A stretch of 64,000 nt of DNA from Nautilus pompilius (Eukaryota > Mollusca > Cephalopoda > Nautilida > Nautilidae), in NCBI GenBank assembly GCA_018389105.1, contig JACATO010002190.1:1-64000 (forward strand), read 5' to 3'. The notes below the pieces were generated by a model. That model had not been told where the DNA came from. It ran no database searches and was given only the letters and a program-made list of their open reading frames with translations. The position numbers and the translations under genes are program-made. Shown here in pieces: positions 1 to 12,207 of the stretch (position 1 is its first letter; each line of letters starts with the position of its first letter).

Positions 1-515
1 AGCAATGATTTCATAGATCAATTCAAGTAACTTCGTTTGCATTATAATTATGATTTAATTTTTCTTTGAAAATAAATATCGCTTTATTTTCAATAATTAT
101 AAATTGCATTCATTTATAAAGAGGATTTATGGAATCACAAAATAAACGCCTGATATCAATCTAACAGTTGCTTCATGAATTTTGTCACTGAGATAAAGTG
201 CAATAAGAGCCGTAAAGCCACATTGCGAAATATTGTATTAGCAAATGTTAATCTAACATTTATTCTCTAATTCTTACAATTTTATTAGTTTTACATTATC
301 TGTGAACGTTTACACATCATGTGTGCTAATTGCATATTTCCATTCAAATTGGTTTTGTATTAACAAAGAAATCCTATTTAGTACATTCATCTTAACTTTA
401 TTACAAAAGAACATGTATTTCAATGAAAATTAATATATTAATTTTTAAGAAAATTGATGTTGCATTTAATTTCAGATTAAGTCACCCTAAACAAATAACT
501 TATCACAGAATAGGT

Positions 516-587
516 TAGCAGAGCGTGGTTTCGATCCACGGACCTCTGGGTTATGGGCCCAGCACGCTACCCCTGCGCCATTCTGCT
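516..587 (-). tRNA. Initiator tRNA-Met (CAT), copy 1, one acceptor mismatch
   Basis: The 72-nt cloverleaf has anticodon CAT, three G-C pairs at the base of the anticodon stem, A1:U72 and the T-loop AUCGAAA. These are eukaryotic initiator hallmarks. Position 7 is A where the other copies have G, so pair 7-66 is A-C. The T stem is perfectly paired. Probably functional or nearly so. Confidence 0.85.
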
Positions 588-1227
588 GACATCAATCCCA
601 TTATTTGCTGCGCTCTTTGCCTTATTTCTATTATAAAAGTAAAAATAAATTCAGGTATTTGCTTCACATTCACAACATCAAATATGCAAATTCATTGATA
701 TGTATAAGAATAGCAATGATTTCATAGATCAATTCAAGTAACTTCGTTTGCAGTATAATTATGATTTACTTTTTCTTTGAAAATAAATAGCGCTTTATTT
801 TCAATAATTATAAATTGCATTCATTTATAAAGAGGTATTATGGAATCACAAAATAAACGACTGATATCAATCTAACATTTGCTTCATGAATTTTGTCACT
901 GAGATAAAGTGCAATAAGAGCCGTAAAGCCACATTGCGAAATATTCGATTAGCAAATGTTAATCTAACATTTATTCTGTAATTCTTACAATTTTATTAGT
1001 TTTACATTATCTGTGAACGTTTACACATCATGTGTGCTAATTACATATTTCCATTCAAATTGGTTTTGTATTAACAAAGAAATCCTATTTAGTACATTCA
1101 TCTTAATCTTTGATACAAAAGAAAATGTATTTCAATGAACAATAATATATTAATTTTTATGAAAATTGATGTTGCATTTAATTTCAGATTAAGTCATCCT
1201 AAACAACTAACTTCTCACAGAACAGGT

Positions 1228-1299
1228 TATCTGAGCGTGGTTTCGATCCATGGATCTCTGGGTTATTGGCCCAGCACGCTACCCCTGCGCCACTCTGCT
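1228..1299 (-). pseudogene. Initiator tRNA-Met-like copy 2 (type B), altered anticodon and acceptor
   Basis: Same 72-nt frame as copy 1, but the acceptor 3' strand reads CTCAGAT, leaving two mismatched pairs. The anticodon loop carries AAT in place of CAT, and one T-stem pair is A-C. It is most likely a decayed copy rather than an isoleucine tRNA, because the body is still initiator-like. Confidence 0.75.
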
Positions 1300-1938
1300 A
1301 ACATCAATCCCATTATTTGCTCCGCTCTTTGCCTTATTTCTTTTATAAAAGTAAAAATAAATTCAGGTATTTGCTTCACATGCACAACATCAAATATGCA
1401 AATTCATTGATATGTATAAGAATAGCAATGATTTCATAGATCAATTCAAGTAACTTCGTTTGCATTATAATTATGATTTACTTTTTCTTTGAAAATAAAT
1501 AGCGCTTTATTTTCAATAATTATAAATTGCATTCATTTATAAAGAGGAATTATGGAATCACAAAATAAACGACTGATATCAATCTAACAGTTGCTTCATG
1601 AATTTTGTCACTGAGATAAAGTGCAATAAGAGCCGTAAAGCCACATTGCGAAATATTGGATTAGCAAATGTTAATCTAACATTTATTCTCTAATTCTTAC
1701 AATTTTATTAGTTTTACATTATCTGTGAACGTTTACACATCATGTGTGCTAATTGCATATTTCCATTCAAATTGGTTTTGTATTAACAAAGAAATCCTAT
1801 TTAGTACATTCATCTTAACTTTATTACAAAAGAACATGTATTTCAATGAAAATTAATATATTAATTTTTAAGAAAATTGATGTTGCATTTAATTTCAGAT
1901 TAAGTCACCCTAAACAAATAACTTATCACAGAATAGGT

Positions 1939-2010
1939 TAGCAGAGCGTGGTTTCGATTTACGGACCTCTGGGTTATGGGCCCAGCACGCTACCCCTGCG
2001 CCACTCTGCT
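1939..2010 (-). tRNA. Initiator tRNA-Met (CAT), copy 3, weakened T stem
   Basis: The acceptor, D arm and anticodon arm match the canonical copy at 4071-4142. The T stem has two inner mismatches because GATCCACG became GATTTACG on the + strand. The anticodon CAT is kept. Function is uncertain. Confidence 0.7.
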
Positions 2011-2649
2011 GACATCAATCCCATTATTTGCTCCGCTCTTTGCCTTATTTCTTTTATAAAAGTAAAAATAAATTCAGGTATTTGCTTCACAAGCACAACA
2101 TCAAATATGCAAATTCATTGATATGTATAAGAATAGCAATGATTTCATAGATCAATTCAAGTAACTTCGTTTACATTATAATTTTGATTTACTTTTTCTT
2201 TGAAAATAAATATCGCTTTATTTTCAATAATTATAAATTGCATTCATTTATAAAGAGGAATTATGGAATCACAAAATAAACGACTGTTATCAATCTAACA
2301 CTTGCTTCATGAATTCTGTCACTGAGATAAAGTGCAATAAGAGCCGTATAGCCACATTGCGAAATATTGGATTAGCAAATGTTAATATAACAATTATTCT
2401 CTAATTCATACAAATTTATTAGTTTTACATTATCTGTGAACGTTTACACATCATGTGTGCTAATTGCATATTTCCATTCAAATTGGTTTTGTATTAACAA
2501 AGAAATCCTATTTAGTACATTCATCTTAACTTTATTACAAAAGAACATGTATTTCAATGTAAAATAATATATTAATTTTTAAGAAAATTGATGTTGCATT
2601 TAATTTCAGATTAAGTCATCCTAAACAAATAACTTCTCACAGAACAGGT

Positions 2650-2721
2650 TATCTGAGCGTGGTTTCGATCCATTGACCTCTGGGTTATGGGGCCAGCAAG
2701 CTACCCCTGCGCCACTCTGCT
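2650..2721 (-). pseudogene. Initiator tRNA-Met-like copy 4 (type B)
   Basis: The acceptor 3' strand carries the same two changes as the other type B copies (CTCAGAT). The anticodon stem has lost a G-C pair, and the D-arm border has changed from CACG to CAAG on the + strand. CAT can still be read in the loop. Likely non-functional. Confidence 0.75.
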
Positions 2722-3359
2722 AACATCAATCCCATTATTTGCTCCGCTCTTTGCCTTATTTCTTTTATAAAAGTAAAAATAAATTCAGGTATTTGCTTCA
2801 CAAGGACAACATCAAATATGCAAATTCATTGATATGTATAAGAATAGCAATGATTTCATAGATCAATTCAAGTAACTTCGTTTGCATTATAATTATGATT
2901 AATTTTTCTTTGAAAATAAATATCGCTTTATTTTCAATAATTATAAATTGCATTCATTTATAAAGAGGAATTATGGAATCACAAAATAAACGACTGATAT
3001 CAATCTAACAGTTGCTTCATGAATTTTGTCACTGAGATAAAGTGCAATAAGAGCCGTAAAGCCACATTGCGAAATATTGTATTAGCAAATGTTAATCTAA
3101 CATTTATTCTCTAATTCTTACAATTTTATTAGTTTTACATTATCTGTGAACGTTTACACATCATGTGTGCTAATTGCATATTTCCATTCAAATTGGTTTT
3201 GTATTAACAAAGAAATCCTATTTAGTACATTCATCTTAACTTTATTACAAAAGAACATGTATTTCAATGAACAATAATATATTAATTTTTATGAAAATTG
3301 ATGTTGCATTTAATTTCAGATTAAGTCATCCTAAACAAATAACTTCTCACAGAACAGGT

Positions 3360-3431
3360 TATCTGAGCGTGGTTTCGATCCATGGATCACTGGGTTATGG
3401 GCCCAGCACGCTACCCCTGCGCCACTCTGCT
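3360..3431 (-). pseudogene. Initiator tRNA-Met-like copy 5 (type B)
   Basis: The anticodon arm with CAT is intact, but the acceptor 3' strand is the type B form CTCAGAT with two mismatches. The variable loop and T stem also carry substitutions. Likely a pseudogene sharing ancestry with copies 2 and 4. Confidence 0.75.
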
Positions 3432-4070
3432 AACATCAATCCCATTATTTGCTCCGCTCTTTGCCTTATTTCTTTTATAAAAGTAAAAATAAATTCAGGT
3501 ATTTGCTTCACAAGCACAACATCAAATATGCAAATTCATTGATATGTATAAGAATAGCAATGATTTCATAGATCAATTCAAGTAACTTCGTTTGCATTAT
3601 AATTATGATTTACTTTTTCTTTGAAATTAAATAGCGCTTTATTTTCAATAATTATAAATTGCATTCATTTATAAAGAGGAATTATGGAATCACAAAATAA
3701 ACGACTGATATCAATCTAACAGTTGCTTCATGAATTTTGTCACTGAGATAAAGTGCAATAAGAGCCGTAAAGCCACATTGCGAAATATTGGATTAGCAAA
3801 TGTTAATCTAACATTTATTCTCTAATTCTTACAATTTTATTAGTTTTACATTATCTGTGAACGTTTACACATCATGTGTGCTAATTGCATATTTCCATTC
3901 AAATTGGTTTTGTATTAACAAAGAAATCCTATTTAGTACATTCATCTTAACTTTGATACAAAAGAAAATGTATTTCAATGTAAAATAATATATTAATTTT
4001 TAAGAAAATTGATGTTGCATTTAATTTCAGATTAAGTCACCCTAAACAAATAACTTATCACAGAATAGGT

Positions 4071-4142
4071 TAGCAGAGCGTGGTTTCGATCCACGGACCT
4101 CTGGGTTATGGGCCCAGCACGCTACCCCTGCGCCACTCTGCT
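4071..4142 (-). tRNA. Initiator tRNA-Met (CAT), copy 6, fully canonical
   Basis: This is the only copy with every stem fully paired: acceptor AGCAGAG with CTCTGCT, anticodon stem with three G-C pairs, T stem CGTGG with CCACG around the loop AUCGAAA, and discriminator A73. The internal A and B boxes are intact. No run of four T follows closely on the minus strand. The first TTTT lies about 60 nt downstream, so the primary transcript would have a long trailer. Confidence 0.95.
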
Positions 4143-4781
4143 GACATCAATCCCATTATTTGCTGCGCTCTTTGCCTTATTTCTATTATAAAAGTAAAAA
4201 TAAATTCAGGTATTTGCTTCACATTCACAACATCAAATATGCAAATTCATTGATATGTATAAGAATAGCAATGATTTCATAGATCAATTCAAGTAACTTC
4301 GTTTGCATTATAATTATTATTTACTTTTTCTTTGAAAATAAATAGCGCTTTATTTTCAATAATTATAAATGGCATTCATTTATAAAGAGGAATTATGGAA
4401 TCACAAAATAAACGACTGTTAACAATCTAACAGTTGCTTCATGAATTCTGTCACTGAGATAAAGTGCAATAAGAGCCGTAAAGCCACATTGCGAAATATT
4501 GTATTAGCAAATGTTAATCTAACATTTATTCTCTAATTCTTACAATTTTATTAGTTTTACATTATCTGTGAACGTTTACACATCATGTGTGCTAATTGCA
4601 TATTTCCATTCAAATTGGTTTTGTATTAACAAAGAAATCCTATTTAGTACATTCATCTTAACTTTGATACAAAAGAAAATGTATTTCAATGTAAAATAAT
4701 ATATTAATTTTTAAGAAAATTAATGTTGCATTTAATATCAGATTAAGTCACCCTAAACAAATAACTTATCACAGAATAGGT

Positions 4782-4853
4782 TAGCAGAGCGTGGTTTCGA
4801 TCCACGGACCTCTGGGTTATGGGCCCAGCACGCTACCCCTGCGCCACTATGCT
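4782..4853 (-). tRNA. Initiator tRNA-Met (CAT), copy 7, one acceptor mismatch
   Basis: Identical to copy 6 except that acceptor position 5 is T rather than G (AGCATAG), which breaks one pair. Anticodon CAT and the T arm are intact. Confidence 0.85.
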
Positions 4854-5488
4854 GACATCAATCCCATTATTTGCTCCGCTCTTTGCCTTATTTCTATTAT
4901 AAAAGTAAAAATAAATTCAGGTATTTGCTTCACATTCACAACATCAAATATGCAAATTCATTGATATGTATAAGAATAGCAATGATTTCATAGATCAATT
5001 CAAGTAACTTCGTTTGCATTATAATTATGATTTACTTTTTCTTTGAAAATAAATAGCGCTTTATTTTCAATAATTATAAATTGCATTCATTTATAGAGAG
5101 GTATTATGGAATCACAAAATAAACGACTGATATCAATCAAACAGTTGCTTCATGAATTTTGTCACTGAGATAAAGTGCAATAAGAGCCTTAAAGCCTCAT
5201 TCAGAAATAGTGGATTCGTAAATTTTAATTTAATATTTATTCTATAAATACTACAATTTTAGTAGTTTTGCGTTATCTGTGAACGTTTACACATCAAGTG
5301 TGCTAATTACATATTTCCTTTCAAATTGGTTTTGTATTAACAATCAAATCCTATTTATTACATTCATCTTAACTTTGATACAAAAGAACATGTATTTCAA
5401 ATAACTAAAATACATCATTATTTTAAAATTATTCTATCCTGATTTTTAGATTAACTCATCTTATACCGTATATTTCTCCCAGAACAGA

Positions 5489-5510
5489 TTTGCTGAGCGT
5501 GGTTTCGATT
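5489..5510 (-). pseudogene. Truncated initiator tRNA-Met relic (eighth unit)
   Basis: Only the tRNA 3' third survives (TGAGCGTGGTTTCGAT on the + strand) before the sequence diverges completely. It marks the right end of the 711-bp array. Confidence 0.75.
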
Positions 5511-5515
5511 TTATG

Positions 5516-6934
5516 TCGTCATGTTATCTTTTGTCTTTTGTATTCTGACTTCTTCTGTTTGATGTAGTCACGTAAATCATGTATTTATCTGTGATAAACT
5601 GTATTATCATTTTCGATATTGTTTTCAATTATTTTTTATTTTATTTATTATTTGGTTGATTATCCTTCCTTTTTTAAAAAAAATGGTTGGTTTTAGGGTT
5701 AGATCTGTTCTTTGATATTTTTAAAATTTTTTTTATTGTTTTAATATTCATTTTTTTGTTTTTTGTTGGTAGATTTTGCATATTTTCTTTTCAGACATAT
5801 TGTTGTGCTACTCTCCCGGTTTCACGTTCAACGCTAAGAATTTATTCTTTTATTGAAAATTTCTTTAATATAATTTCTATATATTTTTTAAATTACGTTT
5901 TATCCGTCTATTTTAGCGTTTCCCTCTTTGCATCATTCCTTTATTCCCGGTATTTTTTCTGAATATTTATGATAGTACAGTGATGTTTCCATTATCTTCC
6001 TTCTGGTTATGGTCCGGCACAGGTCGACTTCGCCAAACATCTGTGATATTGAGCAGCGAAGCTTCTCTCTTCTGCTGCTGGTACATCCGGTTTCTCTCCA
6101 TGTGGTCTCATTGTTTGAAACTGCACGGCCGTATCCATGCTATCAGTAGAACCTACTCGGAAGATTTTTCTTACTATACATCTCGCAAAATTTTAATTCT
6201 TTGGCGGTTTGGGCTTTCAGTTGTACAGATTTTTTAATTATATGCGCTACTCGTTTCAAATGCGTCTTTGTGCACAATCTTTTGTCATTTCCATTATGTG
6301 CATCTGTTTAATCTTCCTGATGTACATTGTATATTCATTAAACACTTATTCCGTTTTGAAGGTCCATGATATAGTTGACTGCCAGTACACGGTAAATATG
6401 GAACTCACAGTTCTAAGTCTAAAGTTCAGTTTAATGTTTGTAGAACAACGCATGCAATATTTAATGTCTCAGAATATCGAATGCCTTACCAGAGCGTGGC
6501 TTCGATGAAGTTATCCTATGCAAATATATTATAGTAATTTTTCATTGCTATTTCTTATAGGCCCATTTTCTCGAGATCCCTTTTTAAGTGGCTATAATTC
6601 GCGTTGATTTCATTGGTTGTTTGATCTGGTGTGGTTTATTCTCCTTTATTCGCTGTTATCTTGGAGAAGAGGAAATATTTTATCGCTTACGTTCATCAGT
6701 CGTTTCTGATTTAATTTCGTGTCCCGATAGTGTGGGAGCTCCTCCTACCTGTCTGTCTCCGTCGCCATTGTTTGTGTTTTTTAAAGCAAAAAAATAACAA
6801 CACCAGACCTGCGAATTTTGGAGAGAATGGTGTGATTCCATCACCCTTATTTTTCTCGCAGGAACTGAGATCCCCCTCCTCCCACTCTTGGGACAGAATG
6901 CTGGCCAGGTACGACAAAGTACACTCTGGGATCC
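5516..6934. other. Intergenic, AT-rich, no gene seen
   Basis: T-rich sequence with only short chance open frames. A possible further tRNA scrap (AGAGCGTGGCTTCGAT) lies at 6491-6506. Nothing else could be recognised. Confidence 0.6.
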
Positions 6935-6940
6935 TTTATT
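6935..6940 (-). terminator. Polyadenylation signal AATAAA for the fucosyltransferase
   Basis: TTTATT on the + strand reads AATAAA on the minus strand, about 90 nt beyond the fucosyltransferase stop codon. Confidence 0.6.
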
Positions 6941-7027
6941 TTACCTAATGTGCGGTAACGTAAACTTAAAACACACGAAAACTAACAACAACTAAAAGCA
7001 CTTAATTTCTTATAATTATTCATCTTG

Positions 7028-8530
7028 TTATGTCCATCTGTCATCCACGCACATCCCTGGTGGGTGCCACCAGTTCTGTAAGTCGTCCACTATCATATTC
7101 GGTCTGCGATCGTCGTGTAGCAGTGCGCACAACCGGCACCAGAATTTTGTGTTAATGAACTCTCCCTTGCCCTTCCAATCAAAGTAAGAATTATACAAGG
7201 TGTCGTTTTTGTCAAGTACGTGTAGGTATGCGGCGAGTTCCTCGGGCGACTCGAAGTCCTCCACGTGAATGTACGATCTTGGTGGCGCGACCTTTCTATA
7301 GTCTTCCTTCCTGGCTCCCATCACAATGGGGATGATATCATTCCTGATAAATAAGCAAAGAATTAAATGAACGCAATTTTTCTAATATATTAAAAGAAAA
7401 GATGAAGAGGTTTCACGATACGGTATTTTACATACTTTGTAAACAAATAAAAGAAGTAAAAATTTTAATTATTTCATCTGTAGCAGAAAGCAAATATGAT
7501 GGGCTACCCGATTTTCTCTCATCTACGCTCGTGCCACTGCGCTTTCTTGCCAGGTTGTCTCCCTTGTAGACGCTGATTGGCGTACGGAAGGAAGAAAGAA
7601 AAGCGTCCCCAAAACAAGTGTACAAAAATCGGGAAACTATGCCAGTGCATGTAACGCAGAGCCCAGGGTGAAGGGGTAGCGAATAGGCCCCAGAATCTCC
7701 CCAAGCTTATTAAAAAATATATGAGAAAATCTGCCGCATTTCTTAATCAAAATGTTTGTATTACTTGGGGATGCCGTTCGTAGCTGCCCAGCTGATCACG
7801 TGATCAGTTTTACGCAGACATCTGCAGAAAATTTCATTTATTCTAATAAATCAGATAAAAAGGTATTTCCAGTATATAAAGACGGTTGCTTGTTGCACGA
7901 TGTAAATATGATTGATGGTGAGAAAACAAACTTTAACCTGGGCAAGTATAATTTTTTTTTTTTAATTTTTAATTCTTGTATTTTAATTTTCGGTTGGAAA
8001 CGAAGTAGTGAATTATGGATCGTACTTGGTGCGCCACGGGAAATATCCTTCAGTAAGGTCACCAAACTGTTTAGAGCAGCCAGGGCTGCTACTGGAAGAT
8101 AAGATTACTAAAGAAAGCTTCCATTTCAAACTGCCTCCTTAGGAGTTTCAGTTTTCTCATCATCATGTTCTCTTGACTTTTGGTTCATCTGTTATCATTA
8201 AGGTGTAGCGATCAAAGCCACACTTTTAACTATAGTGGTTTGTCAAATTATTACGTACACACGGCATCAATGACAGTTTATTTATTTATTGCCTGATCTG
8301 TTTATCTTTGTGAGTATTTAAAAAAAAAAAGTTTCATACTATCCATCGATTTTACAGATTTGCTAGGATACCGTGTAGCAGTTTTTGCTGGTGGCTTTTT
8401 GTACAGTTGTTTATTGATCTCTCTCTGTACTGACGTCATCTCTCTCTCTCTCTGCACTGACGTCACCCCCCTCTCTCTCTCTCTCTCTCCATCTTTCTCT
8501 CTCTCTTTCTCTATGTGTGTGTGTACTGAC

Positions 8531-8577
<47 letters not shown>

Positions 8578-9603
8578 ACGTAATTTTGAGAAAACAAGAG
8601 GCTACATTTTGTTATTTTTAAACCTAAATTAGCCCCGCTTCTGAGAAACATGGCGCGTGATGGAGTTCAGGAGACATACTTACTTTAAGCCGTTGACAAA
8701 AAACTTTTCTGTTATGTAATCCCGGCAGTTCGAGTTCTCAAAAGACAAGTAGAACTTGTAGTCGCGGTTCAGCATGTCGGAACACGCACTTCCGTCATTT
8801 CTGTCGCACTGCAGAGTCCCGCAGGAACCGTACACGTCGACGGCGATGTGTTGCTGGAGCCCTATCGTGTAGTTCATCCGGTTGTTTTCCGACGCGCAGT
8901 TTGACACGAACCAAGCGACTTTTTTCGTTTTCCCCGCAGCGTAGTTTCTTCTTCGAGTCTCCGTCGAGCGTCCGTCGATCTCCGAAGGCACCCACTTGCC
9001 GTACGGAGTCACGATGGTCGAGTCCGTGCGGTAAGTCGCCGTGCAGTTGACGAGTCCCGCGGTGCTCGGTAACTGCACAGAGTTCCTGGGGCTCTCCAGC
9101 ATGTAGTATATCCAGAGCTCGCGCGGCTTCCGGGATAATCCCGGATCTTCGATCATCTGGTTGAACAGGATGGCGTCATAGTCGTAATTTTCTGCCGATT
9201 CGGATGGATCGAAAAGTTGACACTGGTCAACAGCGCACTGCCCTTCGAATACCCTTTGGTTGGGTTTTACGTTCATGGGGCCAAACCCGTCGAAAAGCAT
9301 TATCCGTATTTCAGGGCGGCCTCGACGCGAGTTACTTCCGTTGGTTTTGCGCCTGCGATAAGATTCGGGGATGTAGCGCATCTGGTCCACAATCCGGTCG
9401 TCACCGTCCCGCTCCAGCCAAACAGTTTTGGACGTCCCCCCCGACTGGGCCGCCTCGGGTTCGTTTCCGCAGCTGTGGAGCGGCTCCATCCGAAGGAAGT
9501 GAGCTTCGCCGCGGTGAAGACTCCACGCCATCAGATGGATCAGTGCCATGCAAGCGAAGAAAATGGAAATAATGGTGATGAACACCCGATACATCACATG
9601 CAT
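7028..9603 (-). CDS. Alpha-1,3-fucosyltransferase (GT10), two coding exons
   Basis: Predicted type II Golgi enzyme that moves fucose from GDP-fucose to GlcNAc in glycans. Exon 1 is 9603..8684 and exon 2 is 7343..7028 (stop TAA). The donor GTAAGT at 8683 and the acceptor TTATCAG join in phase 2 and give an unbroken frame of about 411 residues. Residues 6-27 form a signal anchor. A stem follows, then the N-terminal GT10 domain from about residue 98. The hallmark donor-site motif FYLSFENSNCRDYITEKFF spans residues 284-302, and the conserved VMGA-x-KEDY and INTKFW segments lie in exon 2. The length is normal for the family. ATG 9603 was chosen because the longer frame upstream has no ATG; a 5' exon could add residues. 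It resembles the FucT-C-like genes of invertebrates, but acceptor specificity cannot be read from sequence. Confidence 0.92.
8421..8583. repeat. CT microsatellite interspersed with CRE-like TGACGTCA palindromes
   Basis: Within the fucosyltransferase intron, CT runs alternate with TGACGTCA at 8431-8438, 8458-8465 and 8527-8534, and with TGACGTAA at 8576-8583. Each is preceded by TGTAC, TGCAC or TGTGC. TGACGTCA is the consensus CREB/ATF site. Confidence 0.85.
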
Positions 9604-9649
9604 TCTGTCAGGTGGCGCGAGGCTCCGTTTCCGCTTCACTGAACCCACG

Positions 9650-12015
9650 GGGAAACCACTCGGTAAAACACACGGAAACTGAGCTGAGAAGGGATGGAAT
9701 CCACGTGTGCTTGGGGCCAGCTCCTTTCTCTCTGGGCGCAGACCGTGTTCTGCCCGATGATGATATAATGTTCTGTCCTTTCATCTCTTCCCTGTCCAAC
9801 AACAACTTACCTGCCGCGGTTATTACGTCGTACGAAATGATAATCTTTAATCTCGTTTAAATCGATCGGCCAGATATTCAACGGGGCCCCAAAGTAACGG
9901 AACTCAGTCGCCCACTTCGCATGCTGGTAGTTTTAAAAATCTTAACGAAAAATATATTAATAGTTAAAATTAATTAACTACAAGGAATATACAGTTACGA
10001 TAATATGTCTGATGGTAGAAGACAGATGCAAATAGTAGGTTAAGTATACAACTGACGAGGTAGGAGGCTTAGGGACGGACGGAATTTCTTTTCTACAAAG
10101 AGATGTCTAACTTGTTTCTGTATTTTCGTTAAACTTTAGATTGCTGTCTAAAGAAAACGTGGACTTTGTTCGGTTGATAGTGGGGTAATACTGTGAAAAC
10201 TATTCGCGACATAAATGCCGTTAGATCAGTTATCAGAAGACTGCTGCGGTCACAAAACTTGACCTGTACACTGTCGGAAAAATCAGACGGACTAATAATA
10301 ATGAACAAGGTAGCATCCTCTCAATATTACTCGGCTACGGTTAACTATTTGTCGTCGTTGTTTATTCAAGCCTAATCCAGTCCCTTGGATGGTCACAGAA
10401 ACTTAAGAATTCGGATTCTTTCAGGCGTCCTGTCAGTGGTTTTGTGCGCCACCTATCGACGTAGAACGAAAGCGAGAATCCACGGGCACAGGTTAGTATA
10501 TATATATAAGTTTATCTTCAGATTGCTTTAGCTTTATAACATCTGTTTACGTGTTCAGAATCGCTAGAAATATTGTAAACGATTAAGAAAAAGGATTTGT
10601 TGGGGTTTTTTTAGAGATCGAAGCTGTGCGAACACGCAGTTGTGCTTTTTCCACACACCGTGGAAGACGACAGGTGCGCTTTTATCGGCCATGATCAGAC
10701 CTGATAACTGGGTGGGGATTCGTGACAGGAGCATAAAACACGTCACCGTTCTGATAACTTTTGAGGAGAAAAGGTGTACAGTCAGGGAAGATGAAAAAAA
10801 AAAAAAAAAAACCGTCGTCGATTCTTAGCCTAGTTTGACAAAATACGTATTTTTAAAGAAAGTCAGATCTTAAGAGGCTGGTGTTTCTGGTGACAGTAAC
10901 ACAAACAGGTGCTCGGGTACAGCAACTGGTAGAGTTAGAAGCACGAAAGAATTAAGGTTAGATGACTATATACTTTCAAAACTGTTACTTAAACAATTAA
11001 AATTTATCATTTAAGACAATAGTTTTCACGATTAAAGCCTTAGAATTGACGGAAGCTCAATTATTTTTTCCTTTTTCAAAGATTCTGGAATTACTTTTTT
11101 TTTCTAGCGAGAACACAAGAAAACTGTCAGCTGGCTGGCCAGCGCTGTACTGACGAGAACCTAATACACTTTAGTAACAACAGGCCATCACATGAGAGGT
11201 TTTCCAACCTATTCGATCTGAAATAAAGTTCACAGAACCATCCACGCTTAATTCTAAAATCTAGAAGGCGAGCATGGAAAACTAGACCTACCCATCGAAG
11301 ACGGAAGAACACGTGCGTTCAGGAAGCGTGGGGAATCTAACTGACGTCACTGTTTGTCTGCTGTCTGCTGGTTGCCCGGATGTCGTTTGAAGAAACACCG
11401 ATCTAAAGTTCGTGCGCTGACCGGTCGCGCGATGAGATTCGGATCGATCAGGCTGCAAGGGAGATGACCGGGTAAATGCCAAATCAAAATTACTTGGTAG
11501 CCAAAGGGGGTTGACAAGGTAAATGTAAACCAAACTTGATGAAAAAAACAAAGAAATAAATTATGAAACCAGTAAGAATTTAAACAAGTCTTATGAGCTT
11601 TCGGCTCATTGCCCATGGACCCCATTGGGGGCCTAAGGCGCGGACCTCATATTTCCGACTTTTCGAATCTGTATAAGTCAACCAGGGTTGAACCAAGGGG
11701 TCTGTGGCTCACAGTAGCGCTTTGATCATTAGTAACGACCAGTTCGTGTACTGCCCTGTGTTGGCTAGATGTGCGGGCAGTTCAACAGGTTCTAACTATT
11801 GCGTGCTTCGGGAATAAATCAGGTAAAACTGGAGTATGGCACTCTTCGGGTCCAGGGCCAGAAGATGACTTTAAGTGGTTTTCCGTGCCCCGATGACAGC
11901 CGGATGCCAACTGGAACACGCCAGGTTTCTTACCCTGCTCCAGTTGCAGATCGACTCTTATAGGAAGTATTAATTTGTGGATTTTGACGAAAAAGAAAGT
12001 CTGGAAGGTCCAAGA
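9650..12015. other. Intergenic, no gene seen
   Basis: This is the 5' flank of the fucosyltransferase and the 3' flank of STEAP. It contains a 17-A run near 10795 and an isolated TGACGTCA at 11342-11349. The GC-richer stretch around 11590-11960 could be a repeat but was not recognised. Short open frames here have no coding signature. Confidence 0.5.
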
Positions 12016-12021
12016 TTTATT
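12016..12021 (-). terminator. Polyadenylation signal AATAAA for STEAP
   Basis: TTTATT on the + strand is AATAAA on the minus strand, about 190 nt beyond the STEAP stop codon. Confidence 0.6.
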
Positions 12022-12207
12022 TGCTGAGACAAATTTGACATAAGTTTACATTAAAATGACGAGTGGCTGTTAAGAAACAACAAAGCATTTCACTAGATAC
12101 AGTCAGTTCTTGTGGCGGTTTCGCTTTAAAGCATCTTTCAGGGTAAAGTACTGATGTAGAGAAGTGTTTACACGGCGAGACTTAGAAATGCATCCATGAG
12201 GTTTAGT

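Larger units (their letters stand above)
1..5515. repeat. Tandem array of ~711-bp units, each carrying an initiator tRNA-Met gene
   Basis: The motif starting AGCAATGATTTCATAG recurs at 1, about 712, 1424, 2134, 2846, 3557, 4267 and 4978, a period of 710-712 bp. Each unit is AT-rich except for a 72-nt tRNA segment on the minus strand. Units fall into two types by the sequence beside the tRNA 3' end: type A (TATCACAGAATAGG, units 1, 3, 6, 7) and type B (TCTCACAGAACAGG, units 2, 4, 5). The array continues off the left edge of the window and decays after about 5200, where the eighth unit loses most of its tRNA. The weak open frames inside the units carry no sign of coding. Confidence 0.95.

Noticed and set aside
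1135-3542. Two 91-codon open frames inside the 711-bp repeat units
   Set aside because: They read across the antisense of the tRNA and AT-rich spacer and are lost in most other units by single changes.
8795-9860. Open frames on both strands over the fucosyltransferase exon
   Set aside because: They are frame shadows of the GC-rich GT10 exon, with no family motifs of their own.
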